Source: Acidilobaceae archaeon
GTDB taxonomy: Archaea > Thermoproteota > Thermoprotei_A > Sulfolobales > Acidilobaceae
Direction: 5' to 3'
Assembly (NCBI GenBank): GCA_026995555.1
Contig: JALWOJ010000003.1
Span: 1-32,489, forward strand
Length of the DNA: 32,489 bases
How positions within the stretch are numbered: position 1 is the stretch's first letter; each line of letters opens with the position of its first letter. This document shows positions 23,021-31,412 of this stretch, in pieces. The notes beneath the pieces are model-generated. The model did not search any database. It worked only from the letters and a program-made list of their open reading frames with translations, and was not told the origin of the DNA. The translations under genes and the position numbers were made by a program.

Positions 23021-26000
23021 TTATCTTCTCCTCGCAAAGACCGCTGCTACGGACGCCATTATTAAGGCTAATAGAGACAGAATGGCGGCGCTCAATGCAT
23101 AATTCTTAGCGGATTTAGCTATATCTTCACTCTTCGAGATACTGGCTGAAAGGGAAGTATTCATGTTCTCGAGCCTATTGTTAACGTTGTTGACGTCATT
23201 CTTTAAACCATTAAGGTTAACAGAAAGCGTTCCTAGGTCAGTGCTTATTTTAGCTATGCCATTGTTCATGCTCACTATTTTACCTTCTATATCTCCAAGC
23301 TTCGTCTTTATCAGAATGGTCGTGCTATTGATAAACTCAACCTTTTCTATAATTTTGCTTAGGTTCAGCTCTATCGTTCCCAAGCTTGTCATAATTTCTA
23401 ACACGTTCCCTTTAATTACCTTCACCGTGCCTAAAAGTGTGCCGATGTTAGTTTCTACAGAAGCCAGGTCGTTTCTGATCAGCGATATATTGCTTAGGGT
23501 CAGAGAGAGGGCCTCACTATTAGTTGTTATGAGGGACGCAATGTATTTAGTGCCATTATATGCCATGTAAACTACGCTTACAGGAATTATCGTGCTTCCC
23601 TCAGCTTGCAGATATTCAGAGTTCACTTCAGCTCTGATAAACAGCAAGTACGTTCCTAAGCTATTGGCATTAAACGTCACATCATAGATCCCATTGGTTC
23701 CACTGATGGAATAGGTCACTTCTTTTCCTAGAGGATCTTTTATTGTGATGTTCAGTTCGGCAGGTACGAGCTTTCCATTGTATAATGTCTCTATCTCAAC
23801 CGAAACCTTTCCCGGAGCCGAGACTCTAGGTGACCCTACTACAATATTTATCGCGCCCTTCTTATAGACGGTTATATGACTTGACAACAAGCTTTGTATT
23901 TCCTCTAGGAATTTGGTGATGGTCGGATATTGATAGGAGGCTGTATTAGAGGAGGACGTGACTGTTATTATGTAGGGGACGTAAGGTACTAATGTTATTA
24001 AGTACTTTCCTGGGGCAATGTAGGGAAGTATGGTGGACCAAGAAATTACGCCATCGATCGAGACCGGTATTTGTGATGCAACCTTACGCCCTACAATAAC
24101 CAGGTCAACGTATTTTATGTTAAATAGGTCAAGTCCATAACCACTTATATTGATCAGACCTCCCGCTATTTGTTTTGCAGGCAGTATCTTTACACCTAGA
24201 GCACCTAGAACGAACTTCCTGAGGCCCCATCCCTCTTTGTATAGGTCAACTACTAAAAGGCCGGAAACATTCTTGTTTATGTTCTGTTTGATGATCCCTA
24301 CGCCATTTGTTAAGCTTAGTGGCCCTTTGTTCACGATGTTGTAGTTCAGTATAAGACCCAGGGTAAATCTATACACCCTTATGATCTCGAAGGAATAGGT
24401 TCCGTTAATGCCCGATACTAACAATGAAAAACTCTTGGTCGATTTGTATATTGGCATCGAACCTCCTGCCAACATGAGTACTATTGGTATCTTAGTTAGG
24501 TTGATCATTGTAGTAAAGTTCAGAGCCCTTACGTTGTATATCGAGGCCTTTACTGGTCTTATAGAGGGTAGTTTGGGTAAGACCAGAGCTGGGTCTCCTA
24601 GGAGTTCAGCCTTAAACGCTTCAGATAGAACTATGGCAGAGTACATGGAGTTTCCGTAAAGGCCCATAGCCTTTATTAGGTAGTTCATAATTCCTCTCTC
24701 ATAGACTTCGCCGAGGGTTGTCCCTTTAGGTCCTAATGTGTTATACGCTCTAAGTATCTCCTCGTGCAATAACGTCGCTCCATAGTATTGTGCGACTAAG
24801 GTACCATTTATAACGTTGAAGAGACCAACAGGCCCCGTAAGCTCCCAAGCCACTCTGGCCGAACCTATGTAGGCTATGCCTCCTGCAGGGGAGAGAAGTA
24901 CAGCCTCTCCGAAACTGGGTGGCATGAAGTATGCTGGGGTGACAAGGGCTTCATCCCATGCAGCGTTCATACATGCAACGCTACTAACTATAGGGACGTT
25001 AGGGTTCGGTTTAAGGCTCAAAAGTTCTTGGGAGGTCATTAAAGGTTCAAATCTAAATGTCGGAAGTCCGCTTTTTCCTTTAACTATCAGCATGTCACCG
25101 AGAACAGTCCCGGATCCGTGCGCTAAGGCGAAATACCAGAGGGCTCCAGTTTTACCTTCAAATATTTTCTTTACCGTGAGGTTATTATAGTTGCCCAAGG
25201 TCCTGGCCATTATGGTTACATTGAAGTGTGAGGTGGTGTTGTCATAGACGAAGGTCGAAATAGCTGTCTCACCGAACATCGCTGGGAGTAAGAACGGGTA
25301 TCCACCGCTTAGTATTAGCTTATCACTACTCTTGTACACAGTTGAATTATACCAGCTGATCTCCTTCTGAATATATTCTTCTATAAGCTTAGGATCGGAG
25401 AAAGGTATTCTACCAACATAGAAATCAGGGGCAAAATCGTAGTCCGGGCTTGCGTAAAAGAAGTCCGTAGGAATCCATGAATTGTAAGGTCCTAGGCCTG
25501 TCTTTATCGGGTACTCATAGTAGTAGCTTGGAGGAACAGTTTTTGCGTTTCCTATTAGTATCACGTAGGTGTAGTCTCCTCTATGTTCTCTTAGAAAGCT
25601 TATTATCTTAAGAGCTAGCTCGAAGTCATAATCTTTCTTTAACGTCATGTAAACAGAGTCCTTGAAGAATGGGTGGGCAAATCCAGGATATGGCGGCGGT
25701 TCTGCTGGAGAGTATGTGGAGTTTATCTGTTCCACAGTTTCGATGCTAACGTTGAAGCCCTTTTCCTCATAAAGTTTTTCCAGCGGTTTTGTTGCATTTA
25801 TTAGCTTCTCGGAGGTTATTATTAGTACGTTATTTTCATTGTCTTCGGCCATCTTAATAGGATTAGGATAGTGTATTAACAGGATCACATTATTTATGAT
25901 AACCAGCTCGTTCTTAACAGGATTGTAGTTTATTGGGTAAAACCTTATTATGATGAATGTCTTGTCTCCGAAGCCGTGCCACACACTTACATTAACTACC

Positions 26001-26512
26001 GTGCCCGGGAAGTACTTGTTTGAGCTATATATCTTCTCGTTGGGTATGTATTTGATCTTCTGAGGCTCTTTAGCATCATAAGCTAACGGTTGGGGCGTAG
26101 GCACTAAAGGCCTATAAAGCTTAACGAACTTTACGTCGCCCACCTTAACACTTATTTTGACCTCGTTTTTAGGAATGTAGCCATTTATCTGGATGACTTT
26201 GACTAGTACGGGCAGATCAGGAAGGCCCGGAGAATTGATGTATGTTTGAATCCATCCTTTAGGTTGTTTTGTGGGTGCGATAAGAGAGTATCCATTCAAA
26301 CTTCCCACTTGGGCCTTAAAGTTGTCAATATAAAGCCTTAAAGTAGGCTTAAGGTTTTCTTCAGGAACTTTTATGTTTAGTGCTTTCAAGACATTGTTAT
26401 AGGAAACGCTTGTAGCGCTTATGATGTTGATGGGAAACAATGAAAGCAGGAACAACATTATGATACCTAAGGTCGCTAGGCTTAGATAAGTTTTTCTAAC
26501 CTTTATATTCAA
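23021..26512 (-). CDS. Secreted gingipain-like (C25) cysteine peptidase with coiled-coil stalk and C-terminal membrane anchor
   Basis: The 1163-residue protein starts with a signal peptide (about 1-33; basic MNIKVRK then a hydrophobic core). Residues about 50-220 resemble the propeptide region of gingipain-type peptidases (GLPDLPVL at 96-103). The C25-like catalytic domain (about 225-655) has ALAHGSGT with candidate catalytic His465 and SVACMNAAWD with candidate Cys514. Beta-rich regions follow, including an Ig-like segment around 870-970. Then a low-complexity stalk (about 1000-1130) repeats xLGTI/xLGDI-type units, followed by a transmembrane helix (about 1137-1159) and a basic tail ending RRR. 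Many N-glycosylation sequons are present. It is probably an outward-facing surface protease or S-layer-associated protein. The TTG start is set by a perfect GGAGGTG six bases upstream. Confidence 0.82.
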   Translation of the reverse strand: MNIKVRKTYLSLATLGIIMLFLLSLFPINIISATSVSYNNVLKALNIKVPEENLKPTLRLYIDNFKAQVGSLNGYSLIAPTKQPKGWIQTYINSPGLPDLPVLVKVIQINGYIPKNEVKISVKVGDVKFVKLYRPLVPTPQPLAYDAKEPQKIKYIPNEKIYSSNKYFPGTVVNVSVWHGFGDKTFIIIRFYPINYNPVKNELVIINNVILLIHYPNPIKMAEDNENNVLIITSEKLINATKPLEKLYEEKGFNVSIETVEQINSTYSPAEPPPYPGFAHPFFKDSVYMTLKKDYDFELALKIISFLREHRGDYTYVILIGNAKTVPPSYYYEYPIKTGLGPYNSWIPTDFFYASPDYDFAPDFYVGRIPFSDPKLIEEYIQKEISWYNSTVYKSSDKLILSGGYPFLLPAMFGETAISTFVYDNTTSHFNVTIMARTLGNYNNLTVKKIFEGKTGALWYFALAHGSGTVLGDMLIVKGKSGLPTFRFEPLMTSQELLSLKPNPNVPIVSSVACMNAAWDEALVTPAYFMPPSFGEAVLLSPAGGIAYIGSARVAWELTGPVGLFNVINGTLVAQYYGATLLHEEILRAYNTLGPKGTTLGEVYERGIMNYLIKAMGLYGNSMYSAIVLSEAFKAELLGDPALVLPKLPSIRPVKASIYNVRALNFTTMINLTKIPIVLMLAGGSMPIYKSTKSFSLLVSGINGTYSFEIIRVYRFTLGLILNYNIVNKGPLSLTNGVGIIKQNINKNVSGLLVVDLYKEGWGLRKFVLGALGVKILPAKQIAGGLINISGYGLDLFNIKYVDLVIVGRKVASQIPVSIDGVISWSTILPYIAPGKYLITLVPYVPYIITVTSSSNTASYQYPTITKFLEEIQSLLSSHITVYKKGAINIVVGSPRVSAPGKVSVEIETLYNGKLVPAELNITIKDPLGKEVTYSISGTNGIYDVTFNANSLGTYLLFIRAEVNSEYLQAEGSTIIPVSVVYMAYNGTKYIASLITTNSEALSLTLSNISLIRNDLASVETNIGTLLGTVKVIKGNVLEIMTSLGTIELNLSKIIEKVEFINSTTILIKTKLGDIEGKIVSMNNGIAKISTDLGTLSVNLNGLKNDVNNVNNRLENMNTSLSASISKSEDIAKSAKNYALSAAILSLLALIMASVAAVFARRR

Positions 26513-26593
26513 AGTTACACCTCCGGTCTCATTTGTTTTGAAAAGGGCCCCCTAAATAAGACTTTATGAGAAATATTCGAGAATTACAGTTAT

Positions 26594-27613
26594 TTATATG
26601 TTCAATTCGTTACTTCTGTCTATCACACAGTTTACATCCTCGCCCGTTCCTATTATTGATATTGGAACCTTCAGTCTCTCCTCTATGTTCTCGATCCATC
26701 TCTTTGCGTCTCCAGGGAGATCCTCCCACCTTTTGGCACATCTGGCCTCGGGAAACAGTACATCTATCTTTGTTATAGCTACATCGGTAGCTGAGTTCGC
26801 TTTTACAGCTTTTAAGGCCAGATCATAGTTAAAAGGAGCAACTCTTCTGGGTCTACCAGTAACTGTTCCATACTCTAGAAGTCCCCTTCTCTTGGCTTCC
26901 TCAAAACTCAGCTCTCCAGGTAAGGGACCAGTTCCAACTCTAGTTACATAAGCCTTGAAAACTACGGTTATTCTTTTAACATACCTAGGACCTATGCCCA
27001 CCTCGCTTAAAGCTCCACAGGCAGACGTGTCCCTGCTTGTAACATAAGGATAGGTTCCATGATACAAACTTAGCCAGTATCCTTGAGTCGCTTCAATAAG
27101 AACATGGTTTCCGCTCTCCAACAACTCCAATATCTCTTTCTGTGTATCTGTCAGAAACTCACTAAGTTCAGGAAAGTCCTTGGCCAACTTGAGCTTTCTC
27201 AAAACTCTGTCTGACATTGCAGCACCAACGCCAGTCTTAGTCGAGCCCAATTTAGTGAAATGTTCGTCAGTTTGTTCCTTAATCTTATGCTCTTCAGTTA
27301 TTATTCCGGTCATGGAGTCCATCCATATTCTTCCCTTTATGCCCAACTCCTTTACCTCAGAGGTGAAAACATCTTTATCAATCAGAGCCCCCCTAGCTAT
27401 ATAGAGTCTTGCCTTCTCATAGACAAAACCAGAAGGTACAGCTCTCAACTTCCACTTTTTGTTGCAACAGACAACTGTATGTCCAGCGTTAGTGGCTCCC
27501 GTTCTAACAACTGCCGCAGGCCGTGTTGATAAAGAGAGATAGCTCACTATCTTCCCTTTTCCCTCATCACCGAAGAAACCTCCCACCACTATGTGAACTC
27601 CTTCTGTGGTCAC
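26594..27613 (-). CDS. purA: Adenylosuccinate synthetase PurA (short archaeal type)
   Basis: PurA makes adenylosuccinate from IMP, aspartate and GTP. The 339-residue protein is the short archaeal form. It has VVGGFFGDEGKGKIVSYLS at residues 9-27, where most relatives read QWGDEGKGK, ATNAGHTVV (40-48) with His45, GVGAAMSDRVLRK, EATQGYWLSLYHGTYPYVTS and VTRVGTGPLPGE. TEYGTVTGRPRR is present as LEYGTVTGRPRRV. GTG at 27613 is the only start giving the full family N-terminus. Its ribosome site is weak. It is separated from purB by the FAD dehydrogenase and C25 peptidase genes and appears to have its own promoter. Confidence 0.95.
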   Translation of the reverse strand: MTTEGVHIVVGGFFGDEGKGKIVSYLSLSTRPAAVVRTGATNAGHTVVCCNKKWKLRAVPSGFVYEKARLYIARGALIDKDVFTSEVKELGIKGRIWMDSMTGIITEEHKIKEQTDEHFTKLGSTKTGVGAAMSDRVLRKLKLAKDFPELSEFLTDTQKEILELLESGNHVLIEATQGYWLSLYHGTYPYVTSRDTSACGALSEVGIGPRYVKRITVVFKAYVTRVGTGPLPGELSFEEAKRRGLLEYGTVTGRPRRVAPFNYDLALKAVKANSATDVAITKIDVLFPEARCAKRWEDLPGDAKRWIENIEERLKVPISIIGTGEDVNCVIDRSNELNI

Positions 27614-27638
27614 GAGTATCAGTCCTGAAGATCAAGCT

Positions 27639-27662
27639 TTTAGATAATTTATATTAAATTTT
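27639..27662 (-). promoter_or_regulatory. Candidate purA promoter
   Basis: On the minus strand the AT-rich block AAATTTAATATAAATTATC lies about 30-50 bases upstream of the GTG at 27613 and contains a good TATA-like core. Transcription would start close to the start codon. The CTTAATTAAG palindromes seen before purC are not present here. Confidence 0.4.
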
Positions 27663-27721
27663 GTTGTAAGTAGAACGGAATTATGTTATGACTACTTGAA
27701 TTATCTAGAAGAATATAGAAA

Positions 27722-27733
27722 CATTTTTATACT
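27722..27733 (+). promoter_or_regulatory. Candidate promoter of the ABC transporter operon
   Basis: The element CATTTTTATACT lies about 80 bases before the ATG at 27809. Initiation about 25 bases downstream would leave a leader of roughly 50 bases containing the GAGGTGA ribosome site at 27796-27802. The 195-base gap between purA and this operon holds nothing else that I can support. Confidence 0.45.
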
Positions 27734-27808
27734 CGAAAAATGGAGGGTAAAAACGGCTACTCCTCGCTAACTAAAACAAGGTTCTGATTTAATTCGAGGT
27801 GAAATAAG

Positions 27809-29533
27809 ATGGCTTCAAGAGGTACATGGATAGCGATAACTGTGGCAATAATAGTTATTATAGCTGTCGCTGTAGGCGTTGCAGAATATGCCCATCATCA
27901 TACTACCAAAGGAAAGATTATAACTTCCACAACTACAACACCAACAAGCAGTTCGACAACAAGCCTAGCACCTCCTCATCTGACTGGCAACGTTGAGACA
28001 GACATAGTTTCTATAGGCAAATATTTATCATCTAAAGGAATAAAGGAAGTGAAGTTTGTTGTGTGGGCTGCTGGAGATCCCAATAGCGTCCTTAGAGAAT
28101 ATGCAATATTCGAAGCTGCACACAGACTTAACATTATTCTGGAGAACAACCATGTCGACTTTAAGATAGTTATTGATTCACAAAAGTCCCTCTTTAGAAG
28201 AGGTGGAGGAGATAAGTTAGCAGATGATTTTGCTGCGGCATTTCAAAGTGGTTCAAACCCTGATATAATGGCTAATAGCTACAAGTACATAGCCGAATTT
28301 GCAAGTCAAGGCTACATTCTCGATTTAACCAATTACATAAAGGCCTATCATAATTTGTTTAGTGACTTCTATCCAAGCATAATGAAGGCTGTTATCTATA
28401 AGGGTCACTACTATGCAGTACCTCAGGATACTGAAGCAAGGCCCCTTTACTGGAGAACGGACGTTGCTGCGTGCATTGCGAAGAAAACAGGCATTAACAT
28501 CCTTTCAAACTTAGCAGAAAAAATAAAGGAGGGAAAGGTAACCTGGCATGACGTTTTCAAGTATGCAGAACTTGCAAAGAAGACCGGATGTAGCGAGTGG
28601 GGCGTACTCCACAGAAAGGGTACAGCTCATCCCGATCTCATCCAATTCATATATGCGTTTGGAGGTAAACTTGAAGATCCCTCTACAGGAAAATTGGTGC
28701 TCCCGGTCGCTGCCGTTTATAAGTGGCTTTACGTTGAGTGGCTAATGGCTAGAGATGGGCTAATACCTAAGGACATGATGAGCTGGGACTGGGCAAAGCA
28801 AATACATCCTGCCGTTGTTAGCGGAAAAACGCTCATATGGATAGGAGGTACATGGCATTGGACGGAGTGGCAGGCCCAGCCATATTATTACGACAAGAAA
28901 CTAGGAAAGTACAGGCCCTTAACTGCAGAGGAGGTGAAGAAGTACTTCTACTATACATTGTTCCCTGCAGGAGATCCTGGAGATAAGCCATTAACTCTAA
29001 GTCAACCCTTCGTTTGGTACATAGCAAGCAATGCGGGAAAGGAGAACCCTGATTATAACGAATACAAGGAGATATATCACATGATAGCATTTCTCCTGGT
29101 TGTGAAGGCTAGCGACCCTGACATAATAGCTATACACTGCATAATAAGTGGTCACCTGCCGGTAAGAAAGGCAGCTACAAAACTAATGGAAAACCAGACC
29201 TGGATAAACGAATTGAAGAGCCTAAAGATAAACTTAGATCCTAGGGTCAAGGAGGCAATCGCTCCTATTGTGCAGAAGACTGTGAATCCTATAAACATAC
29301 AGTTCTTGGTTAATGTGAGTAAGATGCTTGCCTATACAAAGCTGACACCTATCAACCCCTACTATCCTAAGTTGGCAAACATCTTCACTACAGCAGTGAC
29401 GAACGTGCTAGAGGGAACAATGACCCCTGCCCAGGCAGTAAAATACATCGAGGATAAGATAAAGGCCGATCCGGACCTTTCCAAGAACGTAGAAATAGTA
29501 GGATCCATACCAACGAACTGGAAGTTCCCATGA
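27809..29533 (+). CDS. ABC transporter extracellular solute-binding protein (family 1, CUT1-like)
   Basis: The 574-residue protein has an N-terminal hydrophobic anchor (about 7-27), then a Ser/Thr/Pro-rich linker (about 33-57) as in glycosylated archaeal sugar-binding proteins. The family 1 solute-binding domain follows. Recognisable parts are KFVVWAAGDPNSV, DDFAAAFQSGSNPDIMANSY, the EFASQGYILDLTNYI segment, DTEARPLYWRTDV and WIGGTWHWTEWQ. No lipobox cysteine is visible, so anchoring is probably by the uncleaved or class III-type N-terminal helix. The aromatic-rich core suggests a carbohydrate ligand, but the substrate cannot be named. The ATG has GAGGTGA six bases upstream. Confidence 0.88.
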   Translation: MASRGTWIAITVAIIVIIAVAVGVAEYAHHHTTKGKIITSTTTTPTSSSTTSLAPPHLTGNVETDIVSIGKYLSSKGIKEVKFVVWAAGDPNSVLREYAIFEAAHRLNIILENNHVDFKIVIDSQKSLFRRGGGDKLADDFAAAFQSGSNPDIMANSYKYIAEFASQGYILDLTNYIKAYHNLFSDFYPSIMKAVIYKGHYYAVPQDTEARPLYWRTDVAACIAKKTGINILSNLAEKIKEGKVTWHDVFKYAELAKKTGCSEWGVLHRKGTAHPDLIQFIYAFGGKLEDPSTGKLVLPVAAVYKWLYVEWLMARDGLIPKDMMSWDWAKQIHPAVVSGKTLIWIGGTWHWTEWQAQPYYYDKKLGKYRPLTAEEVKKYFYYTLFPAGDPGDKPLTLSQPFVWYIASNAGKENPDYNEYKEIYHMIAFLLVVKASDPDIIAIHCIISGHLPVRKAATKLMENQTWINELKSLKINLDPRVKEAIAPIVQKTVNPINIQFLVNVSKMLAYTKLTPINPYYPKLANIFTTAVTNVLEGTMTPAQAVKYIEDKIKADPDLSKNVEIVGSIPTNWKFP

Positions 29534-29552
29534 CCCTTCTGGAGGGAGAGCT

Positions 29553-30497
29553 TTGGCCCTCAAGAGGGGGAAAATAGGAACCCTAATTTTTTTCTTATCA
29601 CCAGCATTACTCCTCATAATATTATTCTACATACTTCCCCTCATCTTGTCTATCTATATAAGTTTTACCCCACTCAAATATTGGAACCTTGAGAAATATT
29701 TGAGCCATTTAACAACTTATAATTACAAACGTCTCTTTCATATAATGATCTATGATCCTGATATAGTGAAAATAGTTAAAACTACGATAGTCTTTGTCAC
29801 ATTTACATTAATTGTTAATGTTCTAGGAGGGTTAGGCCTCGCTATAGCCATGTTTGCCATGGATGAAGCACTCTCGTTACCGTTTAGAACCCTCTGGATG
29901 CTTCCAAGGATGACGCCAATAGCCGTCTATAGTTTGCTTTGGTACTATTTCTTCCTGGGCGCGCCTCAGGGAACCTTAAATTCTATCCTTCTGAGGCTGG
30001 GGATTATAAAACACCCAATTGCTTGGGGCGTATCTCCTTCTCTACTTCCCTATTCCGCCTGGGCAATTCTGATACTAGTTAACGGGCTGGTTGGAGTCAG
30101 TTTCGGGATGATAGTCTTCTACAGCGCGTTCAAGAGTATACCTAGGGAGCAGATAATAGCTGCGAGGGTAGATGGAGCTTCTACCTGGCAGATATTTAGG
30201 CACATTTTAATCCCACAGATTAAGTGGCATTTGATGTACGTAACTATATGGGAGCTGTTGAGCTTGTCAACAACCTATGCCCATATATATTTGCTAGTTA
30301 AGTGGGGGGCCGTCGATAGGTTCTGGGGAAGCACCTGGGCGCTGTTTGTCTTTAACACAGCCTTTGAGACGGGGGATCAAGGGCTTGCTGCTGCAGCAGC
30401 AACCCTGCTTGTGGGGGTAGGAATAGCTCTTGGCCTGATAGCGTTGCGCCTTCTAGGATATAGAAATCTTGTAGGCGAGCCAAGAGGTGATCTTTAG
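29553..30497 (+). CDS. ABC transporter permease, MalF/UgpA-like (CUT1)
   Basis: The 314-residue integral membrane protein starts with a hydrophobic helix (IGTLIFFLSPALLLIILFY) and has about six membrane segments. The cytoplasmic EAA loop AARVDGASTWQIFRHILIP, which docks on the ATPase, is clear near residue 210. The TTG start is supported by GGAGGGAG at 29541-29548. It lies 19 bases after the binding-protein gene and is followed without a gap by the second permease. Confidence 0.92.
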   Translation: MALKRGKIGTLIFFLSPALLLIILFYILPLILSIYISFTPLKYWNLEKYLSHLTTYNYKRLFHIMIYDPDIVKIVKTTIVFVTFTLIVNVLGGLGLAIAMFAMDEALSLPFRTLWMLPRMTPIAVYSLLWYYFFLGAPQGTLNSILLRLGIIKHPIAWGVSPSLLPYSAWAILILVNGLVGVSFGMIVFYSAFKSIPREQIIAARVDGASTWQIFRHILIPQIKWHLMYVTIWELLSLSTTYAHIYLLVKWGAVDRFWGSTWALFVFNTAFETGDQGLAAAAATLLVGVGIALGLIALRLLGYRNLVGEPRGDL

Positions 30498-31412
30498 ATG
30501 AGCAGCGAAGATATAGAAACGATGAGATCCTCAAGGCTTAACTTAACAATAGGTTTAACTTTAGGGGTTCTCTCAATACCCTTAGTACTAATATATTTAC
30601 TTTTAGTGCTCTCAAGCTTCGCAAACAGGCTCCTTAGTGGTCCCGACATACTACAGGCCTCCTACTCTCTTTCCAATTGGATAATGTTCTTCTCAGGGAA
30701 GTTAAGCCCTTCATCAGGAAGGTTGTTTACACCAAAAGATATAATTATGATTATAATCAATACTCTAATAGTTGCACTCGGAGTTATGGTTGTTGTTGTA
30801 ATAGTCAGTGTCATGGCCGGATATGCCTTTTCAAGAATGAAATTCTACGGTAGGACAAGTCTCATGGAGTTTTTAATACTGCTTCACGCGTTCCCAGGCG
30901 TTGCCCTCATAATAGCTGTTTATGCCATTTACGTTAAGACGCTCTCACTCTTTCCCGCAAACACTTCGAGTAGCGCTCTGGTTGCTTACAGGTTTTTCTA
31001 TACCATAATAGCAAGGGCATCGTTGGAAGTTCCAATGAGTATCTGGCTCATGAAAGGGTTCTTTGATAAAATACCCTGGGAGTTGGAGTGGAGCGCTTTA
31101 GTTGATGGGGCGTCTCGTATCGGTACTTGGTGGAAGGTCCTTTTACCTCTTGTAAAGCCAGGGATAGCTGCACTTTCAATATTTTCATTCTTGGCTGGAT
31201 GGGAAGATCTTATATATGTCCATGTGTTTCTTTACATAAGCGGTATCAGAACTCTAGCAACATTTATAGAAGAGGTAGTGGGTAATATAGAAATGACGTA
31301 CCTACCTGCTGTGGCGGCTGCTGGCACGCTGTATCTGTTACCGACGATAATATTCTTTGTGTTAACACAGAGGCTCTTAGTTGAGGCAATGAGCGGAGGT
31401 GTTAAGGCTTAA
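30498..31412 (+). CDS. ABC transporter permease, MalG/UgpE-like (CUT1)
   Basis: The 304-residue protein has about six membrane helices and the EAA loop SALVDGASRIGTWWKVLLP. Together with the preceding gene it forms a heterodimeric CUT1 channel. ATG follows the TAG of the first permease directly, with GAGGTGATC (30484-30492) as ribosome site. Its TAA overlaps the ATPase start as TAATG. Confidence 0.92.
   Translation: MSSEDIETMRSSRLNLTIGLTLGVLSIPLVLIYLLLVLSSFANRLLSGPDILQASYSLSNWIMFFSGKLSPSSGRLFTPKDIIMIIINTLIVALGVMVVVVIVSVMAGYAFSRMKFYGRTSLMEFLILLHAFPGVALIIAVYAIYVKTLSLFPANTSSSALVAYRFFYTIIARASLEVPMSIWLMKGFFDKIPWELEWSALVDGASRIGTWWKVLLPLVKPGIAALSIFSFLAGWEDLIYVHVFLYISGIRTLATFIEEVVGNIEMTYLPAVAAAGTLYLLPTIIFFVLTQRLLVEAMSGGVKA

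Noticed and set aside
27809-29533. Nucleoside-specific ABC transporter suggested by the neighbouring purA
   Set aside because: The binding protein and the two MalF/MalG-like permeases are CUT1-type. Nucleoside importers of known kind have different binding proteins and permeases.
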